DNA of 64,000 nt from assembly GCF_001680005.1 (NCBI RefSeq), contig NC_033567.1, positions 4,092,001-4,156,000 of the forward strand, written 5' to 3'. Below are positions 13,655 through 24,400 of this stretch, one piece after another. A program made the position numbers and the translations under genes. Every line of letters begins with the position of its first letter. Positions within the stretch are counted from its first letter, which is position 1. This DNA is from Plasmodium coatneyi. Taxonomy: Eukaryota; Apicomplexa; Aconoidasida; Haemosporida; Plasmodiidae. The notes below the pieces were generated by a model that did not search any database, had not been told where the DNA came from, and saw only the letters and a list, made by a program, of their open reading frames with translations.

Positions 13655-14300
13655 GAAAATAAAAGCATATTTCCCCTTTTATGAAGCCCTAAATTGGGCT
13701 ACAGGAAATGTTTGCGTCGGCATACGAGCTGCGGCTCTTCAACTGTGTTGCGTTTTTTTGGGCGTCTGTCGAATTTTTTGTTTTTGTAACACTTTAGTAG
13801 CTCTACCAATGTGAGCACTACCAACGGTGCTAGTTTTTCCCCACCCGCATTTGTTTCGTTACGCCATTTTATTTACTCATATGCTTATTCTTTTAGCTCT
13901 CCCTTTTGACGCCTGAGCTGAAATATAAAAATATTTACCCAATTCGGGGTGTGTCTCCTATATCCTCCCTCAGGAGATACACATCGGCGTGCGCCTCGCC
14001 CCACAGTTCGCTTAAAAGGAAATTTACATTAACACGTGCTTCGTAAGAATACGCACGCGTGAAAAATGGGTTTATCGCTATGCGACTGTTTTTTTTAAAC
14101 GTAAAAAAAGTGTGGTGACACGGTGGGAGGGGAACCCTCAACGTGTGTAACCGAATTACAAAAAAAAATGTTCCACAGGGGGGGAATAAAAGGGTGCCAA
14201 TATGGACAACACATGGCTTCCAAATCAATCAACGTGGAGGAAGCGCCGTCACAACGGTTGTAACAGCCGAAATGGCAGCAATGACCGCCTGGCGCACGAG
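13655..14300. other. Convergent intergenic region (3' ends of NTH and GCP genes)
   Basis: The two flanking genes converge here, so this stretch should contain two 3' UTRs and their poly(A) sites. I see T-rich and A-rich patches but no open frame or RNA gene I can support. Confidence 0.6.
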
Positions 14301-17300
14301 CTAACGTAGCTGACTATACGCGACATCCACAGGGTCAGCGCTAAACGAGTGGAAAGACAACATACACTGTAAAATGGTTACCTTTTTCAGGATGCTCTTG
14401 TCTAACCTCAGAATGTGGTTAAACAGTCTGGAATCCCTATTGGGGCCAAAGAAGCTATTTTGGTCCACATTCAAAGAAATGATATTTAACTTCATTACAA
14501 ACTCCAAGTAGTGAATATCGAAAACGTTTGCAAGAGATTTTATGTAACTGTTTATGGAAAATAAAATGTGCCCTCTGTCTGCATGATTATTCTCATCACT
14601 TTTTGCATGTCCGTTTTTTGGATGCGTTTTCCTTCCCCCTTCTGCTACTTTATTGTTCCCCCTGTTTAGGATTCCATTTTTTACGTTCATTATTTCTTCA
14701 TCGTAATCGTCCTCCTCAGGGTCGTCCTCTTCATCGTAGTCTTCCGTTTCTTCCATCTCGTGCTCGCTCTGAAAAGCCATATCGTACGAGTTGTCAAAGT
14801 TTAGGTCGAAGCTGACATTGAAGAGTCTGCTCACCTTTAGAAGGATATCGTAAATTTGGGAAGGAATGGATAATAGGTTAAGAAGGTTATTGGAAAATAA
14901 TTCATTCAACAGGAATTGCTTATCGAGGGAGCCTTGAGGTAGGGAACTGCCGCTGGTGTTGTCCCATGTTGTAGCATCTGCGATATCGCGTTGTTTGCCT
15001 TCACGTCTGTACTTATCCGGATCATGGGCCACTTGATTGAACCTCCCTCCAGAATCGCAATTGTTTGTATGTTCTAAAGGAACAGTGGAGCTACCCCACA
15101 GATTATACGTATCGGATTCGGCCTCCCCCTGGTCATTCTCATACCTGTGATAATTTAAAACAACCTTTTTTCTTTCATATTCCTGAAGCAGGACATTTTT
15201 CCTGTGTTCCTCATTTATGTAAAAATTGTGCAGCTCCTCGTGTCTGGTGCGTATCGGTACCAACATTGTTTCTATTAGAAAGGTTAGGTACTGCTGGTGA
15301 CTATGTTTTATCTGATACAACGACTTCGATTTTAATAAAGTAGAAATGAACTGTTTCCACGAGAAACTCAATATCCACTGGTAGTAGGTATACAGCGTGT
15401 TCAGGAAGAAGAACACTTTATATTTTAAAACACACAAAGAGATGATAATTGCCTCTACAGATTCGTACTGTTCTGATTTCTTTGTCCTCAGGTACTTATA
15501 AAATATGTGTACTAAATTTAGTACATGCAAAGATTTTTTTATTTCAAGAAAGTAGGAAAATATCGTTGAATATTTCTCCAAACATTTAGAATCAAATAAA
15601 AAATTTACAAAAGAGGACCCACTCCCTCTTGTCTCTATTAGCAAATTCCTGTAGCTTATAACACGCATATTGTTGTTATACATTTTGTTTTCCCTTAAGG
15701 TGAAGTAGAATCTCTTTAAGATACTTGTTATAATTTCTTCTTTGTAAAAGTTTTTCGTCAACTGTTGGCAGAGGGAGGATTCCCTTCTTTGCTGGGCTTC
15801 TTCCTGCTTGGCATTTTTTTGTCCTTTTCCATCGGTGTAGCTATGCACTGTTCCGTTTTTTGCAGATTGGGCTGGTATTTTTATCATTGCGGGAGGGTCC
15901 CCTGGGGGGGTGCAATTCCAGGGGTATGGGGAAAAGTTGGTGAGGACACTTTTATTCTTGTCGGTAATTTGGACTTGTTGTTTTTCCTCCTCAGTGTGCA
16001 CTTCACCGTTGAGGCAGTGCAGATGATCTGGTTCTGCATCTGTGTTGTAGTCCCCTTCTTTCATTTCGCACATTTTTTCCCTTTCCCCTTTCTCACAGTG
16101 GGAATTCCTCTGCATGAGTATATTCATATGGAGTAACGCAAACCGCTTGTGCAAGAAGGACGCACAGGAATTGGATGCGTCCACGTTTGGCGTAGGCCTA
16201 TTCACATTCTGCACAACGCACTGCCTAAACGTCGTGTTCATGTTCCTCTCGTCGATAAGCGGAAAGGATACCTCCTTAAAAATGAACTCAAAAAAAGGAG
16301 AAATAAAATCAGCTATTTCGAGGAATACTAAACTACGCAAACAGCAAAAATATTCCAACAAATAGGAATATTTCATTAGGCTATCTAAAAAAATACGATT
16401 GCTTTGAAGGAAGAGGTGAAAGAATTCTTCCTGAAGGAACTTTTTAATGTACAAATCGTATGACACATTTAATGCCAAAATAGATTTGTTAAAGTAGGGC
16501 AGGAGGTTTTCCTCATTTGGGCGCATCGTTAAAAGGGTCGAGATGATGTCTAGGGAGATATTCTGGACGTGCTTCAAATTTTCAATGTTGTAATAATAGT
16601 TGAGGGTGTTTTTGTGCAATCGTTTGGGTCGATAAGGCGGTTGCATGGGGGTATGACACGGGTCCTCACGCTCATCATCCATCTCATCACTGTACTCGTC
16701 GTTGCACCCCCCGTTGTATTCGTCAGGAGGGATTATTTCACCGAGGCCATCCAGATAATCGCCATTCGAGAGGCGCTTAAGTCGGAGGTGCTCCCTGCCC
16801 CCCTTCAAATAATAATCAACGTAGTCTACCTCCTTCTCATGACTAATTTTCATATACAAACGAATGTTATTTCCGAGACTTATTAGGAAAAAAACAAAGG
16901 AGTTAAAAAATTCAGGGCAGAGGACAAATTCGCTTTGCTTCTTTATAAAAAGCATATGATTCGCAAATGGCCCTTCATCCCCCCTGTCCTGCGAGTACAC
17001 AAAAAATTCATTAAACGTATCGTCAATTTTTCCCTTCTTAATCCAACTGCTTATATGTTTCGAGTAGTACACATTTAGCCCATTTAGAATGAAGCGGAAA
17101 ATTTTTTCGAGCGACTTGTTATTTACAACTTGGCAGTTCCTCCAGTACAGTACTGTCATATCGTAGCAGATGCAGAACTTTTTGGCGTTGTCATATAGGG
17201 CATTAAAATGGGTATAGTCATCCACACCGATGTTATAAAGCAGGTAGGATAACATAAAGTCCACATAGTCGTAGAGATTGTTCCACACGTAGAGGTATTT

Positions 17301-19748
17301 ACTCATTATAACCTGCAGGTGGATAAGACTGAGCGATCTGAAGTTTGCAATTTTTTGCTCATCCAGTAGTATTCTTGCATTTTCCCACTTGCTTCTGCGT
17401 TGGTGGAAGCAGGTATTTGCTTTTGTTTCCTCACAAGTGTGGACCTCATCAAATGGGGTTATCACCCCACGGGGGTGTACCTTCCCGTGTGGCTGTCTTC
17501 CCCTTTTACGACGCTTCCAATTCACAAAATGGTCAACCCGCAGGTAATCCATAAGGCGTATTCCATCCATCCTGTTTAGGACATCCAAAATTTGTTCATC
17601 CCTAAGGGGCACAATGTTGTACTGCTTCATGACCAGCAGAATGTGATAGTTGTACAAAATTTCTATTACGCATATCCATTCGGAATAAATACACTTTAAG
17701 GAATCAATGAAGCACTCGAGAAAATTGCCCGGGTAGTACACGTTGATGTTGCTCCCTCTGCCTTTGCTGCCAGTTGAATTCATCTGTTCGAAGAGAAGAG
17801 ACAAACTGTTCTTCCCCTCATTATGACTGAGGTGTTCTCTTATATATATGATATGGTTAAAAATGTCCCTCAAATTGTATGGCAAAAAAAAAAAAAAATA
17901 CCGAAATTTTTCTACCAAAAAAAAAAAAATGTTCAGGTAAAATAATTTGATACTAACTTTTTTTATTTTCTTCACATAATTTCTAAACGTCCTTCGTCTT
18001 AGGTTGTACTGTTTGACACTCATCATTTGGCTAATGACTGCACGGTATTGCGTTACACCTCCATGTGGGGCACTTCCCTTGCCTTTTTCACGTTTTTCTA
18101 TATTTATGTAAAATAAAAAATCCTCCTTAATTTTGTTCTTGTCCATTACGTGATTAAATAGAAAATCGGAAAAGTTGGTAAAAAAGTCTTCCTTAAATTT
18201 TATGGGGCAATTTAAGGACAGTATCATCAAGATTTCTTTTATGATAAATATTTCGCTTACGTAAAATGTGCCTTTCCTTTTATTTTTCCTTCCCTTGGTG
18301 GTTGCTCTAGGCTTTATAATATTCCCTTTATCGGCAAGGACGATGTTGCCGCCATGTTGTGGATTATCCGTTTGTGCGGGTTCCTCCTCATTCGATCTGT
18401 GCACATAACGGGAAGAATCTCCCCACTGTGTGTAAATGTACCCCGATGAATTATCATCCAATGTGTTTTCACGAGGGTTACTCGTCCTACGGGTTAATTC
18501 TTCAGGTGCCTCTTCTTGCCCCTCCTGTCCCGTATGACTGGCGAACACGTTGTGCAAATTGTAAATTTCCGTCTCGTATATAATGTTCGCGTCGTTCCCT
18601 TTGCTTTCATCATATTCCTCATAGAAAAGGTTTATGTTATTAAAAAAGTATTGTTCTCTCGGTTTCCGTGGGTGGGATGCATCTTTCCCTTTGTTTTGCC
18701 TCATTTTAAAACTGGCAAGTATGTCTTCATCGGACGTTGTGCTAGAGCTACGAGTGCTAATCCGACGATGTGACTGAGTTCCTCTTGCACTAGTACCTAC
18801 ATTCGCATTATGTGCATGTTCCTCCATATTATTATACGACAACCCATTGTCAAGGCAACCGATAGATTGGCTACTCTGGAAGGAACTACTCACATCGTGT
18901 CTCCACTGACCCCCCACATCTTCATAATGGGGATATTCATAAACACACTGCGAAATTTTTTTGACGACATTTTCATATGTTAAATCATTTTTGTTTTTCA
19001 TATAGCTGTCTACATATTGGGTGTACTGCGTTTCGTGAAAGTGGTTGCTATTGGGTTCTTCACCACTGTGGCCGCCTGGTTGATCATGATAATTAGCTAG
19101 CTGGTTGTATACATTGCTTGGATAGCCACACTGTAAAGAATCATCCCTTTCAAGGTCGCGAATTTGTATGTCCTCTTCTCCAGAGAGGGATGACAATCTC
19201 GTAAACTCATCATCCGTGCTGTATAGCTCTTTAAGATATTTGTTCTCCTCTTGAATGTTAAAGTTGTGTATATCATAGAGCGCTTTTTGCTCATTTATGT
19301 TCAAAGGGGGGGTCACTTCCTCTTCCTCTTCTTCTTCTTTTTTGTGAAAATACTTACCATACAGATGGTCAATTTGTTGTGTATTCTCACTTGATTTGCT
19401 TTCCCCAATCAGAAATAATAATTTTAAAATAACGAATTTCAACTCGTATCTATCCTTCCTATCATATATATAAAAATTGTCACTTAGGAAAATCTCGCAC
19501 AAATGTTTGAATATTTTTTTCCTCTTATATTCAGCATTAATTGTTAGCTCATTGATGTACCCGTTCACATCATCTATGACTTCGTTGTCGCTAACATCTT
19601 GGAAGGGGTACAACGCAATTTCATTTAACGATTTGTTTATCAAATTTGTTAGCACCTTCTCATTGGAATATTTTTCAAACTTGCTGAATAGGCAATTTAG
19701 ATAGTCCTTCTGCTTCTTCCTAATTTCTGTTATATAGGTGGATGTCAT
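14301..19748 (-). CDS. Gamma-tubulin complex component (Spc97/Spc98 family), 1815 aa
   Basis: A single uninterrupted frame starts at ATG 19748. Two regions match the family. The N-terminal GRIP1-type helix pair lies near residue 490, with SEIFIIKEILMILSLNCP. The C-terminal GRIP2 block lies near residues 1430-1480, where a helix with a conserved Trp (YYQWILSFSWKQF) is followed by an HSHQQYLTFLIE helix. GRIP2 in this family contacts gamma-tubulin. Such proteins nucleate microtubules; in Plasmodium they would act at the spindle plaque/centriolar plaque. At 1815 aa the protein is about twice the usual GCP length, because of Asn/Glu/His-rich inserts and a strongly acidic Glu/Asp block near residue 1665. 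A possible donor (GTAACC) near the C-terminus means the last ~25 residues could be altered by splicing. Which GCP (2-6) this is cannot be decided by eye. Confidence 0.8.
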   Translation of the reverse strand: MTSTYITEIRKKQKDYLNCLFSKFEKYSNEKVLTNLINKSLNEIALYPFQDVSDNEVIDDVNGYINELTINAEYKRKKIFKHLCEIFLSDNFYIYDRKDRYELKFVILKLLFLIGESKSSENTQQIDHLYGKYFHKKEEEEEEEVTPPLNINEQKALYDIHNFNIQEENKYLKELYSTDDEFTRLSSLSGEEDIQIRDLERDDSLQCGYPSNVYNQLANYHDQPGGHSGEEPNSNHFHETQYTQYVDSYMKNKNDLTYENVVKKISQCVYEYPHYEDVGGQWRHDVSSSFQSSQSIGCLDNGLSYNNMEEHAHNANVGTSARGTQSHRRISTRSSSTTSDEDILASFKMRQNKGKDASHPRKPREQYFFNNINLFYEEYDESKGNDANIIYETEIYNLHNVFASHTGQEGQEEAPEELTRRTSNPRENTLDDNSSGYIYTQWGDSSRYVHRSNEEEPAQTDNPQHGGNIVLADKGNIIKPRATTKGRKNKRKGTFYVSEIFIIKEILMILSLNCPIKFKEDFFTNFSDFLFNHVMDKNKIKEDFLFYINIEKREKGKGSAPHGGVTQYRAVISQMMSVKQYNLRRRTFRNYVKKIKKVSIKLFYLNIFFFLVEKFRYFFFFLPYNLRDIFNHIIYIREHLSHNEGKNSLSLLFEQMNSTGSKGRGSNINVYYPGNFLECFIDSLKCIYSEWICVIEILYNYHILLVMKQYNIVPLRDEQILDVLNRMDGIRLMDYLRVDHFVNWKRRKRGRQPHGKVHPRGVITPFDEVHTCEETKANTCFHQRRSKWENARILLDEQKIANFRSLSLIHLQVIMSKYLYVWNNLYDYVDFMLSYLLYNIGVDDYTHFNALYDNAKKFCICYDMTVLYWRNCQVVNNKSLEKIFRFILNGLNVYYSKHISSWIKKGKIDDTFNEFFVYSQDRGDEGPFANHMLFIKKQSEFVLCPEFFNSFVFFLISLGNNIRLYMKISHEKEVDYVDYYLKGGREHLRLKRLSNGDYLDGLGEIIPPDEYNGGCNDEYSDEMDDEREDPCHTPMQPPYRPKRLHKNTLNYYYNIENLKHVQNISLDIISTLLTMRPNEENLLPYFNKSILALNVSYDLYIKKFLQEEFFHLFLQSNRIFLDSLMKYSYLLEYFCCLRSLVFLEIADFISPFFEFIFKEVSFPLIDERNMNTTFRQCVVQNVNRPTPNVDASNSCASFLHKRFALLHMNILMQRNSHCEKGEREKMCEMKEGDYNTDAEPDHLHCLNGEVHTEEEKQQVQITDKNKSVLTNFSPYPWNCTPPGDPPAMIKIPAQSAKNGTVHSYTDGKGQKNAKQEEAQQRRESSLCQQLTKNFYKEEIITSILKRFYFTLRENKMYNNNMRVISYRNLLIETRGSGSSFVNFLFDSKCLEKYSTIFSYFLEIKKSLHVLNLVHIFYKYLRTKKSEQYESVEAIIISLCVLKYKVFFFLNTLYTYYQWILSFSWKQFISTLLKSKSLYQIKHSHQQYLTFLIETMLVPIRTRHEELHNFYINEEHRKNVLLQEYERKKVVLNYHRYENDQGEAESDTYNLWGSSTVPLEHTNNCDSGGRFNQVAHDPDKYRREGKQRDIADATTWDNTSGSSLPQGSLDKQFLLNELFSNNLLNLLSIPSQIYDILLKVSRLFNVSFDLNFDNSYDMAFQSEHEMEETEDYDEEDDPEEDDYDEEIMNVKNGILNRGNNKVAEGGRKTHPKNGHAKSDENNHADRGHILFSINSYIKSLANVFDIHYLEFVMKLNIISLNVDQNSFFGPNRDSRLFNHILRLDKSILKKVTILQCMLSFHSFSADPVDVAYSQLR

Positions 19749-20324
19749 ATTTGAAGCGGATGGGCCAAGCGAAGCGCACGCTTATCGCACGGGCTGCACT
19801 CTTCAGTTTAGTGTTCACGCGTGGCGACTTCCTATGGGTATATTTCTGAACAAGTGCACCGGTGCGGTTCTTCACAGGGGTACATTTGCAAGTTGGGAGA
19901 AGAGGACAAACTGTAAACACACACACAAAAAAAAAAGACACCTTTTTTTTAGTCACTCTTCCGACGGGTTAGGAGGAGGGACCATATCCACAAGGAGTAT
20001 TCACCGAGGGGGCAATACAGTTTGGTTCTCCGCCAGACGGCACACACAGAGTTGGCACACTTTGGGACACGCGCATGGAGACACGTGTTGGGACGTGTTC
20101 ACGGGGATTCCCATTTACATAGGGGGAGGAGTTTCACATGTGGAACGGGGGGGCGAAATTCGAGCCATGTAACTGTTTAAGGGGCATTCTACATGCACAC
20201 ATAATTTACACATAAAGTAGTAACTACGTGGAAATATAAACAAGGGAAGGACACAAGCCTCATATTCCAAACAAACGCTTCCGCTGAGCACACACATATA
20301 AACACGTGGATGTCCGCGGCACAA
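19749..20324. other. Upstream region of the gamma-tubulin complex gene
   Basis: This region lies between the start of the GCP gene and the stop of the YOS1 gene, both on the minus strand, so it should carry the GCP promoter and 5' UTR and the YOS1 3' UTR. An A run and a T run (about 19926-19950) form an inverted pair. An overlapping open frame of 144 codons (19738-20172, +) has no family-like content and I regard it as chance. Confidence 0.5.
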
Positions 20325-20555
20325 TTATCCAAATAATATTTCAATGATAATACATAACAAATTGAGGAAGATCAACGGAATTTTAAAATATATTCTTATC
20401 GTGTAGAATAACAACTTAATGTTATCAAAAATGTCATTGCTGTTCAAACTTATGTCAATTTTTTTATATTTTTTTAGCTTCTTTTCATTTATAATTAAAA
20501 CGCTATTGATAAGCAGTACCACGCTTTCGAACAGCAAGAAGAAATACATACTCAT
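20325..20555 (-). CDS. YOS1: Yos1 / IER3IP1-like protein, 76 aa
   Basis: This small single-exon protein has two membrane segments: residues ~3-24 (hydrophobic, ending in LIINEKKLKKY) and ~50-76 (IYFKIPLIFLNLLCIIIEI), closing with Leu-Phe-Gly. Length, the two-helix layout, the central phrase IKLLFYTIRIYFKIPLIFLN and the terminal Phe-Gly all match the Yos1/IER3IP1 family (76-85 aa). In yeast, Yos1 forms a complex with Yip1 and Yif1 and is needed for ER-to-Golgi vesicle transport; its likely site here is the ER/Golgi membrane. The start at 20555 is the only ATG giving the family N-terminus. Such short genes are easily missed in automatic annotation. Confidence 0.88.
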   Translation of the reverse strand: MSMYFFLLFESVVLLINSVLIINEKKLKKYKKIDISLNSNDIFDNIKLLFYTIRIYFKIPLIFLNLLCIIIEILFG

Positions 20556-21435
20556 TTTTAATACGCGGCGAGAAGGGCAAAGATGGGGAAATTGTGGGGG
20601 GATAATTCATTTGAGGCTCGCTTATTTTGCTATTACGCTGCTATTATACTACTACTGTACCCAATATTGTACTGCTATTATTTTTTACTGTTCTTTTTTT
20701 CCTCGATTTCTCATCACAGGCGACTTACGCTTGGCTAACTGTTTCCCAGTTTTGTTTCTCCAAAAGGGGGGGGGGGAACCCTAAACACTTTTTTTTTTTT
20801 TTTTTTTTTTAAATATGAACATATCATTGGTTGGGAACGCGCAAATAGGTATCTTAATTATGTTAAATAAAATATCCCCTTAAAAGGCGCACAACGAATC
20901 CACCACGAGAATTACGTACGTATGAAAATGGAGAAAAATTGACAATGAAAAGCTAAGTATGACATAAAAATAAGGCAAAATGACGAAAAAATATATTGCC
21001 GCCATGGAGTAGCCCCATTCGCATAACACACGGAGCACTACTTATATATGCAAAACGCTTTTGATCGTTGGGCAACCGCTGGCAGATTGAAACGAGTCAG
21101 CAGTTGGTGAGGTAGAAGCCCCCTTTTTTTACTTTTGAAATTAAGCCGCGCGGGAAAAATGGGGGATACCAAAAAAAGGGGAAAAGAGAGTAAACCACCG
21201 CAAATGTGCAGACGCGCAAATTTGAAGAAGGTTTGTAAAAAGAACAACGCATGGGAAACGACCCAAAAAAGGTACTACATTGTATGTGTATATGGCCTCC
21301 CAAAAGGGTAAGCACAAATGCCTGATCCCATAACTACAGTGCTGCATGCAGAGGGATCAACAGAACATAACTGCGGAGAAGGCCAATTTTAACCCATCCC
21401 CAAAAAAAAAAAAAAAAAAATCAGAAACATGATAC
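20556..21435. other. Upstream region of YOS1, with G11, T22 and A18 runs
   Basis: This lies between two minus-strand genes. It contains a G11 run at 20766-20776, a T run at about 20789-20810, a trinucleotide-like CTATTA/ACTACT stretch around 20625-20690, and an A run at about 21402-21420. No coding frame is supported; those on the minus strand are short and do not resemble known proteins. It should include the YOS1 promoter and the 3' UTR of the LRR gene. Confidence 0.55.
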
Positions 21436-24400
21436 TCACTTCATCGCGCGATATTTAATCTTTCTCGATTTTAGGTCGTCCAAATTGTAGCGGTTTCCGA
21501 ACTTGTATTCGTCTGCTATGTTGCCTACTCGTCTTCCGTTCGCTCCCCGCTCGTTTTGTTTTTTCTCGAAAAACTCCTCAATTATTTTCCGCTCATGTTC
21601 TGTCATATCTGCACTGTATTCCACATCATTATTGATTTTATTCTTCGCTATTTTGGCCACCTTGATCATGTCATTCTGGGCGGAGGTAGCTCTGTCGTCT
21701 GTGTACTGAAAAGACACGACGTCCCTTTTAATGGTGTGCTTCATTATGAGCCTGCTGTCCTCATCACTTAAGTAGTTAGTGTAAAGTTTGATCTTTTCTA
21801 TTGACGTGCATGTAGAAATGATAATATTCAAAAAATTCAAAATTCCTTTTCTGTCACTGAAGGAGTTGTGTTGCATAGATAGGATGGTCAGGTAGCTATT
21901 TTTGTTCAGTTTTTTAATATTTCTGCTGACATTTAGTAGGAAGGCGTTTCCCAGATCGCAGTTGTCCAGGCTGACGGGGGGCAGAGAAGGGAATTTATGG
22001 CAAAAATAGGTGCACAAAGTGGGTTGACTAAGGGCGGACACATGGAAAGCATACAAAGATAGACGTATGAAAAACAAACGCTACTGCATCATACGTTGAC
22101 GCCCCTCCCCTCTCGCATTACTTTATAATCTTGCACTTGGTATTGTTCAAGAGGTAAAAAAACAATTCACATATGGAGGGGTGCGTCCCGATTTTCATAT
22201 CACTTAGGTTAATTTTGCTGAGAAGGAGAAAGGGAATGAGCCGTTGGTGTGATGCCTTCACAATGACAAATGGGGGTGTTCCCCGAGTAGCGCTTTCCCT
22301 CCGTTTTTCGTCAATGCGTAGCATTTGCACTGTTGCCCGCCTATTCCATTTTGATCAATGTTTTTTTTTTGCATATGCGAAGGGACTTACAAAAAAATGG
22401 TGAAGTTGGAGAGAAATGTAATAAACTCTTTCATGTCCACATTAGAGTCGATTAAGTTATTGCCTAGGGAAAGTTTGTAAACCTTAATACCGTAGGGGTC
22501 CTTCTTCACTGTATTGAAGTATAGAATGTCTTCGTTGCAGAGGTAACAGTGACTTAGGTTCATGTTTTTCATGACGCCCTTTTTGCACAGATTCAGGACA
22601 AAGTGAATTTCTTCTCGTGTGACGTTGTAATGGTAAAAGTTAATATCCTGCGAGGGTGGAAAAAGGAGGTAGAGATGTGATGGTAAAATTAAACGAACAA
22701 TTAGGTGAAGAATGACTACACCCGTGTAGGGATATCCACGTGTGGTGTAACCCAAACGTTGCGGGAAGCCCCCCCCCTGGAATTACATTTTCAGTTCGCA
22801 TAATAAAGTAATTCAAAACGTTGTCGTTCACTTCTCTGCCGTTGCTGATCTGCTCCTGGTAGTACGCCTTGCCGATTAAGCTGCGAAGGGGGTAACCATA
22901 AAATGAAAGTAGCTACCTGCCTGTGCGAAACGAAAAACGAGGGGATCCTTTCCCCATCACACATACATACACACATCCATGTAGATACAACGCGGCATCA
23001 GAGATGCCTCTACACAACTGCCAATGATGTTCACACCTTCTGTGTACTATGTTGCGAAAGAGAAGGATTATATTTTCCTTGAATAAATTGAGCTTAATTT
23101 CTACATCCTTGTTGTTAAGCAGAGCCTCCATCACCACTATGCTTATGGTGCCTTTCCTGAATACTGAGATTTTTCTAATGGTGTAGAGACTTTCCTTTGG
23201 CTTCACGATGTGCAGGTAGGAGAAGTACAGCTCGAAGGTGACTTGGGTGACTTTTCCCTGGGAAAAATGTGGGGGTGCACGGTGCAACGGTGCAACGGTG
23301 CAACGGTGCAATGGTGCAATGGTGCAATAATGCAATGGTGCAATGGTACAATGGTGCAATTATGCAGCGGTGCAATCGTGCAGTGGTGATGGGACGACGC
23401 GACGAAGTGAAACATCCCGTGAAGACGCACAAAGTGATAGCCCCCCCCGCATTTCAACTTCAAAGCGAACACCTTGTGAAGGCGCTCAATGATGCCCTGC
23501 GTTTTGGTTCCTTACCTCCTCGTACAATTCGGCGACGCCCTGCAAGTTGCACGGGTAGGAGTCCCTAATTTGATCAATCGTGTCAGCATGGAAAATGTCC
23601 GTCGACGATTTGACAAATTTCTGCATTTCGATGAACGATTTCCTCCTCTTAAACTCGAAGGATATGTCAAATATATCACTTTGTATGAAATTCCCACAAA
23701 TGTATAGCATTTTAAAATCCTTATTTAGGTGAAGAAAAATGTTAAGGAGAGACACCACGTCGTAATAAGTCAATTTGTTGAACTCTACATTGACATAATT
23801 GATGGGACTGGAAATTCTTCTCCCTTCATTTATAGACTGTTTGGCTATATTTACTAGGTTGTTTATGTTGTTACTTCTTAATTCGCAACTGATTAAGCTG
23901 AGGAAGGAAATATTGGTACTTAACAAAATGTTAAGGATAAAATATTCTGCCGATTGGTCTGACAGATCGGTGAAGTCTAAAATGAGTTCCTTCACTTGTA
24001 AGGATTTAAAAAATTGGATGACGTAATCCATGTCATTTTTGATTCGTTCAAATGCTAAATCTTTGAACAGTGGGTTTTTTGTTAAGTTTAAGGAACTGCA
24101 TTGTTTGACATTTAAAAAGGATAGAAATTCAGACAAGTCTTCAATGGTCATTGTTCTGTTGGCTAAATTGATACTGCAAATGTTGGTTACATTTTTGTTT
24201 GAAGAGAGGATAATTTGATCTGCATCTTTGTTATATGGGACATTTTTTAAATTCAATTTTTTACATTCCAAGAGGAAATAATTTACTGCATTATCAATCA
24301 CCCCACTTGAAATGGAGTTCAAATATTTTACATACTGAGCAAGTAAAATTCTTTTGTATATTCTGCTAAAGATGGTACTCATTTGTTCATTACTCCCTGC

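Noticed and set aside
23175..23472. Minus-strand frames with HHCTIAPL-type repeats
   Set aside because: They read the 8-bp intronic array; the real exons end on either side at good splice sites.
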